Below the pieces are notes generated by a model that worked only from the letters and a program-made list of their open reading frames with translations, had not been told where the DNA came from and did not search any database. This document shows positions 7,912-15,535 of a stretch of DNA of 15,650 nucleotides, in pieces. The stretch lies in NCBI GenBank assembly GCA_020846105.1, contig JADLEN010000049.1, positions 1-15,650 on the forward strand. Direction: 5' to 3'. Within the stretch, counting starts at the first letter, position 1, and each line of letters opens with the position of its first letter. Made by a program: the position numbers and the translations under genes. Origin of the DNA: Chitinophagaceae bacterium. Lineage in GTDB: Bacteria; Bacteroidota; Bacteroidia; Chitinophagales; Chitinophagaceae.

Positions 7912-8053
7912 AAAAATCCATTTTGTTTGGTTATGAAAAATCTAATATATGATTTTTAGAAAACAAAAAGAAATGTGAAAAGGGAATTGTTTTTCAAGTT
8001 GTACCACTGCTATTCAAGATATTATACCATTTATCCAAATGATTTTAAACCGA

Positions 8054-8089
8054 AAACAAAAAAGCGCTGAATTCTTTCGAACACAGCGC
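8054..8089 (-). terminator. Terminator after the arginine decarboxylase gene
   Basis: GCGCTG (8064-8069) pairs with CAGCGC (8084-8089), with weak additional pairing in the loop. On the minus strand the stem is followed by TTTTTTGTTTT. It begins about 33 bases after the decarboxylase stop codon. The plus-strand side has only CTTT, so it mainly serves the minus-strand gene. Confidence 0.75.
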
Positions 8090-8121
8090 CTTTAAAGGGT
8101 ATTTAAAGCTAATTTGAAAGA

Positions 8122-9573
8122 CTATCGAATGTATCCCAAAATTTTGAGCATGCTTTGGTAGGTTTGCTCTTTAGCATATAGCCAATCTTCGAGCTCGCCT
8201 GTTTTGGGATTTAGCTCTACGACTACGTGCTTGGGAGAGGGTATCATACAGTGCTTGATACCGCCGTAACCTGCTAGCTGATCTTGGTAAGCACCTGTGT
8301 GAAAAAAGCCTATGTACAGCGGCTCAGAGGCCTCTTGAGCCACAGGGTCTTTAGATTTTGTGGGTATTGCTTTTTCATTTTTGGGCAAAAATACGGCGTT
8401 GATATGCTCTTCAGATGTGTAGAAATCATGGCTATCGCAAGTAAGCCCACCAAGGTGCACCTCTTGGTATTCTTTGTCCCATTTGTTGATAGGGAGCAGT
8501 AGAAATTTTTCGCCAATACCCCAAGTATCAGGTAGTGTGGTGATGAAGGAACTATCTATCATGTACCAAATTTCGCGGTCGTTTTGCATTTTCTCATCGA
8601 GAATGCTGTAGATAACAGCGCCGCTTTCGCCTACGGTAAAAGAGCCAAACTCTGTGTAGATGTCTGGCATTGCTACTTTATTGGCTTTGCATATTTTTTT
8701 GATAGTGGCTACTATTTCGTTGGCCATGTAGGCATAGTCATAGTCGAAAGCCAGAGAGTGCTTAATTGGAAAACCACCACCGAGGTTGATACTATCAAGC
8801 TCGGGGCATATCTTTTTGAGCTGGCAATAGAGGTGCAATACCTTATTCAGCTCGCTCCAATAATAGATATCGTCTTTGATGCCCTTGTTCATAAAGAAGT
8901 GGAGCATCTTGAGGTTAAATTTGGTATTGCCTTTTATCTTGTCGATATAAAACTCTAGCACGTCTTTGTTGCGGATGCCAAGGCGCGAGGTGTAAAAATC
9001 GAAGGTGGGCTCCTCCTCCGTGGCTATGCGTATGCCTATGTTTACAGGTTCTTTGGATCGGATAGTTTTTTTATAATCTTCAAACTCATTTTGATTGTCT
9101 AGAACAGGTATTACATTTTTGAAGCCATCGTTGATAAGGCGCGCAATGTTTCGTGTATAGGCCTTAGTCTTGAAACCGTTGCAGATAATTTTGGTATCCT
9201 TGGTGATTTTCCGACGGCGATATAGCTGTTTTACAATTTCGATATCGTAGGTAAAGGAGGTTTCGATATGTACATTGTGCTTCAACGTCTCCTCTACAAT
9301 AAAGGAGAAGTGCGAGCTTTTGGTGCAATAGCAATAATAGTAGTTGCCTTGATATTTGTGCTTGCGGATGGCTTCGTTAAAAATCTTTTTAGCCTTTTCT
9401 ATCTGCGAGCCTATTTTGGGCAAAAAGGTAAGCTTGAAGGGCGTGCCGTATTTGTCTATAAGTTTTTTGATTTCCAAGCCATTAAAATGGAGGTAGTTGT
9501 TTTTGACCTCTAGGCCCTCTTGCGGAAAATCGAATGTCTGATTTACGAGATCGTGGTAAGTTGGTTTGTTCAT
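8122..9573 (-). CDS. speA: Arginine decarboxylase (PLP-dependent, Orn/DAP/Arg decarboxylase family 2)
   Basis: The enzyme decarboxylates arginine to agmatine, the first step of polyamine synthesis in many Bacteroidota. The 483-residue product has the alanine-racemase-type barrel with the PLP lysine at K85 in YCYCTKSSHFSF. LHFFMNKGI (224-232), GGGFP (265-269) and TEFGSFTVGESG (307-318) follow. The C-terminal barrel gives the catalytic GGLTCD (C379, D380), and GAYQDQLAGYGG (427-438) contains the PLP-contacting Tyr. The overall pattern is that of the short Bacteroidota arginine decarboxylase, not the roughly 650-residue E. coli SpeA. An extra Lys/Pro/Ala/Glu-rich stretch of about 15-20 residues (about 398-417) precedes PLYIGFF. 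Carboxynorspermidine decarboxylase is less likely because that family is shorter. The gene is monocistronic, with a promoter at 9629-9661 and its own terminator. Confidence 0.92.
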   Translation of the reverse strand: MNKPTYHDLVNQTFDFPQEGLEVKNNYLHFNGLEIKKLIDKYGTPFKLTFLPKIGSQIEKAKKIFNEAIRKHKYQGNYYYCYCTKSSHFSFIVEETLKHNVHIETSFTYDIEIVKQLYRRRKITKDTKIICNGFKTKAYTRNIARLINDGFKNVIPVLDNQNEFEDYKKTIRSKEPVNIGIRIATEEEPTFDFYTSRLGIRNKDVLEFYIDKIKGNTKFNLKMLHFFMNKGIKDDIYYWSELNKVLHLYCQLKKICPELDSINLGGGFPIKHSLAFDYDYAYMANEIVATIKKICKANKVAMPDIYTEFGSFTVGESGAVIYSILDEKMQNDREIWYMIDSSFITTLPDTWGIGEKFLLLPINKWDKEYQEVHLGGLTCDSHDFYTSEEHINAVFLPKNEKAIPTKSKDPVAQEASEPLYIGFFHTGAYQDQLAGYGGIKHCMIPSPKHVVVELNPKTGELEDWLYAKEQTYQSMLKILGYIR

Positions 9574-9628
9574 TTACTGAAATGACAAAATTGTTTAGAA
9601 AAGGAAGATATTTTAATAAAAACGCAGA

Positions 9629-9661
9629 CAAAAGTAAGTCTTAATCTCGAATTTGAACAAG
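9629..9661 (-). promoter_or_regulatory. Predicted promoter of speA
   Basis: On the minus strand, CTTG (9658-9661) stands in for the -33 TTTG. After a 21-base spacer comes TACTTTTG (9629-9636), an exact match to the -7 consensus TAnnTTTG of the Bacteroidota primary sigma factor. The leader would be about 45-50 bases. Confidence 0.6.
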
Positions 9662-9855
9662 GGTAAATAAAAGTCTCATTTATAATCATTAATAGTTGTT
9701 GGTGGTGCCTTTGCTATAAATGGCTCAATAAACGATAAACAAAGCAGTAATTGTTGAAATCATTCAATGAGAAAGACCCAAAAAGCAAGCTATTAAAAGC
9801 GGTATCAAAATAGCCGATTTGGAGCCGGATATATCTTAATACCAAACGTCGAAAG

Positions 9856-9872
9856 GTGCTACAGTATAGCAC
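9856..9872. repeat. Short inverted repeat upstream of the phosphate porin gene
   Basis: GTGCTA (9856-9861) and TAGCAC (9867-9872) are perfect 6-base arms around a 5-base spacer. They lie 20 bases upstream of the Pho-box-like region. This could be a second operator or chance. Confidence 0.35.
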
Positions 9873-9879
9873 TACAGCC

Positions 9880-9901
9880 ATTGTTACCAAAAGGTAACAA
9901 T
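9880..9901. promoter_or_regulatory. Perfect 22-base dyad overlapping the Pho-box-like motif
   Basis: ATTGTTACC (9880-9888) and GGTAACAAT (9893-9901) are perfect 9-base inverted arms separated by AAAA. The right arm is also the first unit of the tandem motif at 9893-9910. A symmetrical dimer could use the dyad while a tandem-binding regulator could use the direct repeat. The inverted half is absent at the pstS copy. Confidence 0.5.
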
Positions 9902-9910
9902 TTGGTAATA
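9893..9910 (+). promoter_or_regulatory. Candidate Pho box upstream of the phosphate porin gene
   Basis: GGTAACA and GGTAATA are two 7-base direct repeats separated by ATTT, so the repeat period is 11 bases, one helical turn. Characterised PhoB/PhoP sites in Escherichia coli and Bacillus subtilis have the same 11-base geometry. Nearly the same sequence recurs upstream of pstS at 11216-11233 (15 of the first 17 bases identical). The box ends 6 bases before the -33-like ATTG of the promoter candidate at 9917-9949. Confidence 0.6.
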
Positions 9911-9916
9911 CACATT

Positions 9917-9949
9917 ATTGCATTCTCAAAGATATAGCTAGTTTCTTTG
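9917..9949 (+). promoter_or_regulatory. Promoter candidate for the porin-pst cluster
   Basis: ATTG (9917-9920), a 21-base spacer and TTTCTTTG (9942-9949) match the TTTG / TAnnTTTG consensus with one mismatch in each element. A weak core promoter just downstream of a tandem activator site fits a promoter that depends on an activator. The leader would be about 30 bases. Confidence 0.45.
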
Positions 9950-9985
9950 CACAAATAGTAACACCAAATTAATAATTTCTTAACG

Positions 9986-11212
9986 ATGAAGAAATACTTA
10001 TTAAGTATAGCATCAATTGCTTTATTGAGCAATATTAGTAGTGCACAAGTATCTATGCCCGGCTTTGGTAAAGGGCTAAATTTTGAAGGAAAAGACTCGT
10101 CTTTTTCTATTCGTTTTGGTTTTCGTTTTCAGAATTTGTACGAAGCTACTTGGGACCTGAACAATGATAAACTTAGTGGTATCAACAATTTTGAAGATGA
10201 AATAATGATTCGTCGTATGCGTCTTAAATTTGATGGTTATGCATTTTCTCCAAAACTATCTTACAAGTTAGAGCTTGGACTTTCTAATAGAGACATAAGC
10301 GGCGGTGGATCTGACTTCTTTAGCGGATCAGATAACATAATGTTAGACGCATATGCCGATTGGAATTTTTATAAACATATGACCATTCGCTTTGGCCAGG
10401 CAAAATTGCCAGGCAATATAGAGCGGGTTATTTCTTCTGCAAACCTTCAATTAGTAGACCGTTCATTGCTCAATTCACGTTTTAACATTGACAGAGACAT
10501 GGGCATTCAATTGATGAACCAAACAAAAGTTGGCAAGCAATTTATATTAAAACAAACTTTAGCCATAAGCCAAGGCGAAGGAAGAGACGTAACCGCTGGT
10601 AGTTTTGGCGGACACGATTTTACATTTAGAGTTGATGCACTTCCATTTGGCGAATTCTATAAAGGCAAAGATGATTATGTAGGCTCAGCATTGCATTATT
10701 ACAAAAAACCTAAATTGATGGTGGGTGTTACCTACGACATCAATCAAAATGCAGCAAGAACCAACGGACAATTGGGCAACTTTATTGAAGATGCTGCGGG
10801 AAATGTATATGGCAAAACCTTACAAACACTATTTGTGGATGCTGCTTTTAAGTATCAAAAATTCTCTTTTATGGGCGAATATGCACACAAGCGCACAACA
10901 GACAACAACCCAATAGTATATGACGTAGCCAACAAAAAAGTTGGAACATTTGTAACAGGAAGTGCCATAAACCTTCAGGCGGGCTATTTACTAAATGGTA
11001 AACATAGCATACGAACAGGCCAAATGGAGGTAGTGGGTAGATATACAACTGTAGACTTGCAAACAGGCACAGATGAAAATCAATACACGATTGGTTTCAA
11101 CCGTTTTATCTCTGGCCATCAATTAAAAATACAAGTAGATGCTACATACCGCGACATTATTGGCAAGAATGATGGCATTATATTCCGCACACAATTGGAT
11201 GTGCACTTTTAG
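9986..11212 (+). CDS. Phosphate-selective porin, OprP/OprO family
   Basis: The 408-residue product has a signal peptide (MKKYLLSIASIALLSNISSA, cut before QV). The mature barrel shows Porin_O_P marks: FSIRFGFRFQNLYEATW near the start, EIMIRRMRLKFDGYAFSPK (72-90), YKLELGLSNRD, LDAYADWNFYKHMTIRFGQA and FNIDRDMGIQLMNQ. It ends in FRTQLDVHF with the terminal Phe needed for barrel assembly. Members form outer-membrane channels for phosphate or other anions. Placement directly before pstS and a shared Pho-box-like motif point to phosphate as the substrate here. Specificity for phosphate versus polyphosphate cannot be read from the sequence. No terminator lies between it and pstS, so readthrough is likely. 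Confidence 0.9.
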   Translation: MKKYLLSIASIALLSNISSAQVSMPGFGKGLNFEGKDSSFSIRFGFRFQNLYEATWDLNNDKLSGINNFEDEIMIRRMRLKFDGYAFSPKLSYKLELGLSNRDISGGGSDFFSGSDNIMLDAYADWNFYKHMTIRFGQAKLPGNIERVISSANLQLVDRSLLNSRFNIDRDMGIQLMNQTKVGKQFILKQTLAISQGEGRDVTAGSFGGHDFTFRVDALPFGEFYKGKDDYVGSALHYYKKPKLMVGVTYDINQNAARTNGQLGNFIEDAAGNVYGKTLQTLFVDAAFKYQKFSFMGEYAHKRTTDNNPIVYDVANKKVGTFVTGSAINLQAGYLLNGKHSIRTGQMEVVGRYTTVDLQTGTDENQYTIGFNRFISGHQLKIQVDATYRDIIGKNDGIIFRTQLDVHF

Positions 11213-11215
11213 AAT

Positions 11216-11233
11216 GATAACAATTTAGTAATC
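11216..11233 (+). promoter_or_regulatory. Candidate Pho box upstream of pstS
   Basis: GATAACA-ATTT-AGTAATC starts 4 bases after the porin stop codon and 75 bases before the pstS start. It differs from the porin-upstream motif at only two of the first 17 positions, both G to A in the same place of each half. This suggests a second regulator-dependent start for pstSCAB-phoU. A possible -7 element, TACCTTTT (11271-11278), matches poorly. Confidence 0.55.
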
Positions 11234-11290
11234 GCAAAAATCAAGCAAAAACAATTTAAAAATTCAATTTTACCTTTTTAAAATCAAGTA

Positions 11291-12253
11291 ATGAAAAAAC
11301 TAAGTTTACTAGCAGTTACACTGTTTTCAGCAAGTCTTTTGATCAGCTCTTGCGGCAACACAAAATCAGAGCAAAATGCCGATGCATCAAATATGACGAT
11401 AAGCATAGATGGCTCAAGCACAGTATACCCTATCACCGAAGCAGTGGCAGAAATGTACCGCAGCGAAGCACCCGATGTAAAGGTAACTGTTGGTGTGAGT
11501 GGAACAGGTGGTGGTTTCAAAAAATTTGGGCGTGGCGAAACTGAAATATCTGACGCATCACGTGCTATAAAAGAAAAAGAAATAGCCCTTTGCAAAGAAA
11601 ACAATATCTCTTACGAAGAATTGAGTGTTGCCTATGACGGACTAGCTGTAATAGCCAACCCAGAAAACAATTGGTTGGAAACTATTACCGTTGCCGAATT
11701 GAAGAAAATTTGGGAGCCTGCTGCACAGGGTGTAATAATGAAATGGAATCAAATTCGCCCAGAATGGCCCAACGAAGAAATACACCTTTATGGACCTGGG
11801 GTAGCCTCTGGCACTTACGATTATTTTACCGAAGCCATTGTAGGTGAAAGCGGCAAAAGCCGTGGCGATTTTACGGCAAGCGAAGATGATAATGTATTGG
11901 TACAAGGTATTGCTGGCGACAAATTTGGTCTTGGATTTTTCGGAATAGCGTATTACGAAGAGAATATGGGCAAGCTAAAATTGGTAAAAGTAGATAATGG
12001 CAAAGGCGGTGTAGCTCCAAGCTTAGAAACCGTAATGGACGGCACTTACAGCCCATTGGCTCGCCCATTGTTTATTTATGTAAATAGTGTTGCAGCAACC
12101 AAAAAGCATGTCGTTGATTTTGTAAACTTCTATCTTGCAAATGCAGGAAATCTAGCAAAAGAAGTAGGCTACATACCCTTACGTGCAGAAGAGTACAAAG
12201 CACAGCAAGATAAGTTTGCAGCATTCTTAAAATCATTAGAAACGGCTAAATAG
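11291..12253 (+). CDS. pstS: Phosphate-binding lipoprotein of the Pst transporter
   Basis: PstS captures phosphate in the periplasm and delivers it to PstCA. The 320-residue product has a lipoprotein signal ending in the lipobox LISSC (C21). Ligand-loop motifs are in order: [10 protein letters not shown] (41-50), [15 protein letters not shown] (68-82), SDASR (87-91) and [12 protein letters not shown] (168-179), then ESGKSRGDF (186-194). The Arg that precedes SGT in E. coli PstS is replaced here by Pro169, and R191 in the following loop may supply the charge. This is the SphX/PstS-type arrangement also seen in cyanobacteria. The gene begins 78 bases after the porin gene, with a Pho-box-like site between them, and ends 40 bases before pstC. 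Confidence 0.95.
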   Translation: MKKLSLLAVTLFSASLLISSCGNTKSEQNADASNMTISIDGSSTVYPITEAVAEMYRSEAPDVKVTVGVSGTGGGFKKFGRGETEISDASRAIKEKEIALCKENNISYEELSVAYDGLAVIANPENNWLETITVAELKKIWEPAAQGVIMKWNQIRPEWPNEEIHLYGPGVASGTYDYFTEAIVGESGKSRGDFTASEDDNVLVQGIAGDKFGLGFFGIAYYEENMGKLKLVKVDNGKGGVAPSLETVMDGTYSPLARPLFIYVNSVAATKKHVVDFVNFYLANAGNLAKEVGYIPLRAEEYKAQQDKFAAFLKSLETAK

Positions 12254-12293
12254 CATTGCTGATTTTCGAATACACACACATTAAAATAGCACA

Positions 12294-13166
12294 TTGAAAA
12301 AAGAAAAAATAATAGAAGGGTTTTTGTTTGCTTGTGCAGCAATAACCCTTCTTACCACCATCGGAATTATTTGGGTTTTGCTTTCGCAATCATTCTCCTT
12401 TTTCAAAGAAGTATCTGTTTGGGACTTCCTTACAGACACGCAATGGACACCACTTTTTGCCGATAAACATTTCGGTATTTTACCACTGCTCACAGGCACA
12501 TTGCTTATCACCGTTATTGCAATGTTGGTAGCATTACCATTAGGATTGACAATCGCCATATACCTCAATGAGTACGCCCCTAAAGGCTTTCGAAAGGTTG
12601 TGAAACCTTTGCTCGAAGTATTGGCTGCAGTACCCACAGTGGTTTATGGTTTTTTTGCACTAGTGGTGGTCACGCCAATGTTGCAAAAACTAATCCCGGG
12701 CTTGTCGGGCTTCAACGCCTTGTCGCCAGGTATAGTGATGGGTATTATGATTATCCCTTTCATCTCATCGCTTAGCGAAGATGCACTATATTCTGTACCT
12801 AAATCTTTGCGCGAAGCATCCTACGGCATGGGTGCCACACGCTTGCAAACAGCCTTTAGAGTGCTATTACCATCAGCATCTTCGGGTATTTTAGCTTCTA
12901 TTATTTTGGCTTTTTCTCGTGCCATTGGCGAAACAATGATTGTAGCAATAGCTGCTGGTCAGCAACCACGCCTCACACTAGACCCTACCGTGCCTATCGA
13001 AACAATAACCGCATACATTGTACAAGTTTCGCTGGGCGATGTACCACACGGCTCGCTAGAGTACAGAACTATTTTCTCGGCAGGTCTTGCACTTTTTGTA
13101 TTCACTTTTTTGCTGAACAATATTAGTTTTTGGATTAATAAAAAATACCGTCAAGAATATGAGTAA
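12294..13166 (+). CDS. pstC: Phosphate ABC transporter permease PstC
   Basis: PstC is one of the two inner-membrane permeases of the high-affinity phosphate pump. The 290-residue product has six hydrophobic helices (first at about 10-32). The ABC-coupling EAA loop is PKSLREASYGMGATRLQ (169-185), and the family motif SRAIGETM is at 208-215. The start is TTG at 12294: the frame has a stop at 12282-12284, and the next in-frame Met falls after the first helix. A non-ATG start may reduce PstC translation relative to PstS. The last bases overlap pstA by 8 (ATGAGTAA), which suggests coupled translation with its partner permease. Confidence 0.95.
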   Translation: MKKEKIIEGFLFACAAITLLTTIGIIWVLLSQSFSFFKEVSVWDFLTDTQWTPLFADKHFGILPLLTGTLLITVIAMLVALPLGLTIAIYLNEYAPKGFRKVVKPLLEVLAAVPTVVYGFFALVVVTPMLQKLIPGLSGFNALSPGIVMGIMIIPFISSLSEDALYSVPKSLREASYGMGATRLQTAFRVLLPSASSGILASIILAFSRAIGETMIVAIAAGQQPRLTLDPTVPIETITAYIVQVSLGDVPHGSLEYRTIFSAGLALFVFTFLLNNISFWINKKYRQEYE

Positions 13167-14016
13167 AAGAAGCTTGAACAATCAGAAAGACCGCTGGTTT
13201 CAGTACTTTGGCATATTCAGTACGCTCATAGGTTTAATACTTTTAGCCCTATTTATTTTCCAAATTACCCGCGACGGTATTGGCCGTATCGATTGGGATT
13301 TTATTGTTAGCCTACCCTCTCGTTTTTATGCAAAAGCAGGTATACTACCCGCCTGGACAGGTACACTTTGGATATTTGCCCTCACAGCTATTATCGTTAT
13401 CCCGATAGGCGTGGGAGCAGGCATATACCTTCAGGAGTATGCAAAAAAAGGACGCTTAAGCAATATCCTCGAAATCAATATTGCCAACCTTGCAGGTGTA
13501 CCAAGTATCATTTACGGTATCATAGGCCTCGAAATATTTGTACGCGTATTGCAGATGGGCGGCAGTCTTTTAGCAGGCGCGTTTACCTTGGCATTATTAA
13601 TATTGCCCATCATTATCGTAGCCACCAGAGAGGCTTTCAAGGCAGTACCAAAATCTATTAAAGAAGCATCTTATGGCCTAGGCGCCACAAAATGGCAAAC
13701 AATTTGGTACCAAATATTGCCCATAGCTTCAGCCAATATTATCACAGGCGTTATCTTAGCACTTGCACGCGCCATTGGCGAAACAGCACCACTCATTGTA
13801 ATAGGCGCACTAGCCTATGTACCTTTTGTAGCCAAAAGCCCGATGGATGAATTTACCGTATTGCCGATGCAGATTTTCAATTGGGTATCGCGCCCGCAAC
13901 ACGGTTTTTTAATGAATGCCGCTGCTGCAATTTTAGTATTATTGGTCTTCGTTTTTATACTCAATGGCATTGCAGTATATTTACGAAACCGTTCACGAAA
14001 AAAGTTTGGATTATAG
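13159..14016 (+). CDS. pstA: Phosphate ABC transporter permease PstA
   Basis: PstA pairs with PstC to form the phosphate channel of the Pst pump. The 285-residue product has a short cytoplasmic N-terminus, a first helix at about 18-36 and five further hydrophobic segments. The EAA loop is PKSIKEASYGLGATKWQT (164-181), and the conserved membrane motif LARAIGETAPLI spans 202-213. The C-terminal tail is basic (LRNRSRKKF). Its ATG lies within the last codons of pstC (8-base overlap). Only 3 bases separate its stop from the pstB start, so pstC, pstA and pstB are tightly coupled. Confidence 0.95.
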   Translation: MSKRSLNNQKDRWFQYFGIFSTLIGLILLALFIFQITRDGIGRIDWDFIVSLPSRFYAKAGILPAWTGTLWIFALTAIIVIPIGVGAGIYLQEYAKKGRLSNILEINIANLAGVPSIIYGIIGLEIFVRVLQMGGSLLAGAFTLALLILPIIIVATREAFKAVPKSIKEASYGLGATKWQTIWYQILPIASANIITGVILALARAIGETAPLIVIGALAYVPFVAKSPMDEFTVLPMQIFNWVSRPQHGFLMNAAAAILVLLVFVFILNGIAVYLRNRSRKKFGL

Positions 14017-14019
14017 AAA

Positions 14020-14784
14020 ATGGAAAACGGAAACATAAAAATAGAAACGAAAAATATCAACGCATTCTACGGCGAAAAAAAAGTACTCCACAATATAGAC
14101 TTACAAATGGAAGCCAATACAGTAACAGCTTTCATTGGCCCATCGGGCTGCGGAAAATCTACTTTTTTAAGACTATTGAATCGTATGAACGACTATATAG
14201 ACGGCTTTCGCAAAGAAGGCGATGTGCTGATAAACGGTGTAGATATATATTCTAAAAACACAAGAATAGAAGAGCTGCGCAAGCAAGTAGGTATGGTGTT
14301 TCAAAAACCCAACCCCTTCCCAAAAACCATATACGAAAACGTAGTGTATGGCCTGCGCATACAAGGCATCAAAGACAAACAAAAACTAGACGCTGCAGTA
14401 GAAAACTCCCTAAAACGCTCAGCACTCTGGAACGAAGTAAAAGACGACTTACAAAAAAACGCACTCTCACTCTCGGGCGGCCAACAACAAAGACTCTGTA
14501 TCGCAAGAACCCTAGCAGTAGAGCCTTCTATAATACTCATGGACGAGCCAGCATCTGCACTAGACCCAATATCTACCGCAAAAATAGAAGAACTCATTTA
14601 CGAATTGAAACAAGACTATACCATAGTAATAGTAACACACAACATGCACCAAGCAGGCCGTGTGAGCGACAAAACTGCCTTCTTTCTGAGCGGCGACCTG
14701 GTAGAATACAACGACACAAAAGCAATATTTACAAGCCCAAAAGACCAGCGTACCGAAAACTACATTACCGGAAAATTTGGCTAA
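14020..14784 (+). CDS. pstB: Phosphate ABC transporter ATP-binding protein PstB
   Basis: PstB hydrolyses ATP on the cytoplasmic side to power phosphate import through PstCA. The 254-residue product is a complete ABC ATPase: Walker [10 protein letters not shown] (40-48), Q-loop Q95 in FQKPNPFP, signature LSGGQQQR (151-158), Walker B IILMDE (171-176) with catalytic E176, D-loop SALD (179-182), and switch His in VTHNM (H207). QKPNPFP after Walker A is characteristic of the PstB subfamily. The start, [21 protein letters not shown], fits the family. phoU follows 12 bases later. Confidence 0.97.
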   Translation: MENGNIKIETKNINAFYGEKKVLHNIDLQMEANTVTAFIGPSGCGKSTFLRLLNRMNDYIDGFRKEGDVLINGVDIYSKNTRIEELRKQVGMVFQKPNPFPKTIYENVVYGLRIQGIKDKQKLDAAVENSLKRSALWNEVKDDLQKNALSLSGGQQQRLCIARTLAVEPSIILMDEPASALDPISTAKIEELIYELKQDYTIVIVTHNMHQAGRVSDKTAFFLSGDLVEYNDTKAIFTSPKDQRTENYITGKFG

Positions 14785-14796
14785 CAAACAACACAC

Positions 14797-15453
14797 ATGA
14801 CCAACTTAGAAAAAGAATTAAAAACACTAAAAGACTCAGTCGCAGAAATGCTAAAACTAGTCTTGAAACAACTAGAAAAAGCTAGCCATGCATTCCTAGC
14901 CATGGACCAAGCCATGGCAGAAGAAATCATCCACTCCGAAAAAAGGGTCAATGCCATGGAACTCTCCATAGACAGGCAATGCGAGAATATCTTCGCCCTT
15001 TTCAACCCTGGGGCATCCGACCTACGGTTTACCATAAGTATGCTCAAAATGAACTCAGACATAGAGCGCATCGGCGACTATGCCGATGGCATAGCAGACT
15101 ACGTAGTAGAGTACAACAAATCTATCGACGCCACATTCTTAGAAGAAGCCAGAGTAGCCGAAATGTTTAACGTAGCCTACAACATGCTCGACTCTTTTAT
15201 CATAGCCTTCGAAATGAACAACGCCGAGCTACCACGCCAAATATTTTTGAAAGACCGAGCCCTAAACGAAATAAACCACAACGCCGCCACCATTATCGAC
15301 AAAATAGTACACAACGACATCGCCAAAACCCAAGAAGCACTCTACCTTTTTAGCACCATAAAAAAACTAGAACGCGTAGGCGACCATATCAAAAACATTG
15401 CAGAAGACTGGATATTTTACCTCGATGGCGAAGTACTGAAACACCAGAAATAA
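14797..15453 (+). CDS. phoU: Phosphate transport/signalling regulator PhoU
   Basis: PhoU links the Pst transporter to the PhoR/PhoB-type two-component system and restrains phosphate uptake when phosphate is plentiful. The 218-residue product has the usual two three-helix PhoU repeats. The metal-binding signatures are DIERIGDYADGIADY (88-102) in the first and KLERVGDHIKNIAED (190-204) in the second. It is the last gene of the cluster and is followed by a strong terminator. No phoR or phoB is present nearby, so its signalling partner lies elsewhere. CTA and CTC leucine codons look more frequent here and in pstB than at the head of the cluster. Confidence 0.95.
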   Translation: MTNLEKELKTLKDSVAEMLKLVLKQLEKASHAFLAMDQAMAEEIIHSEKRVNAMELSIDRQCENIFALFNPGASDLRFTISMLKMNSDIERIGDYADGIADYVVEYNKSIDATFLEEARVAEMFNVAYNMLDSFIIAFEMNNAELPRQIFLKDRALNEINHNAATIIDKIVHNDIAKTQEALYLFSTIKKLERVGDHIKNIAEDWIFYLDGEVLKHQK

Positions 15454-15477
15454 AAAAGCAAAACATACTCCTAAACA

Positions 15478-15510
15478 AAAAAAGCTGCAACCAATGTTTG
15501 CAGCTTTTTT
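15478..15510. terminator. Rho-independent terminator after phoU
   Basis: GCTGCAA (15484-15490) pairs with TTGCAGC (15498-15504) around a 7-base loop. The flanking A-run and T-run extend the stem by about six pairs, giving a near-symmetrical 13-pair hairpin able to act on both strands. It closes the pst transcript 25 bases after the stop. Confidence 0.9.
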
Positions 15511-15512
15511 AT

Positions 15513-15533
15513 GCCCAATACTTTCTCTTGGGC
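15513..15533. repeat. Small hairpin beside the right repeat
   Basis: GCCCAA (15513-15518) and TTGGGC (15528-15533) are perfect 6-base arms around a 9-base loop, directly after the phoU terminator. On the minus strand it contains CGCCCAA, which also follows the hairpin of the left repeat (121-127). It may be the distal end of the right repeat element. Confidence 0.45.
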
Positions 15534-15535
15534 GA

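Larger units (their letters stand above)
9574..9985. other. 412-base divergent intergenic region between speA and the phosphate porin
   Basis: There is no plausible ORF or RNA gene here. The left part holds the speA promoter (9629-9661, minus). The middle, about 9665-9850, shows nothing I can interpret. The right part holds two inverted repeats (9856-9872 and 9880-9901), a tandem Pho-box-like motif (9893-9910) and a plus-strand promoter candidate (9917-9949). Control sites are concentrated on the porin side. Confidence 0.7.

Noticed and set aside
7912..8121. A small gene in the space between the convergent glycosyltransferase and speA genes
   Set aside because: The 210 bases contain no convincing ORF. 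The only clear structure is the speA terminator.
8584..8958. A 124-codon plus-strand frame opposite speA
   Set aside because: It is antisense to conserved decarboxylase motifs, has no supported start context and no family resemblance.
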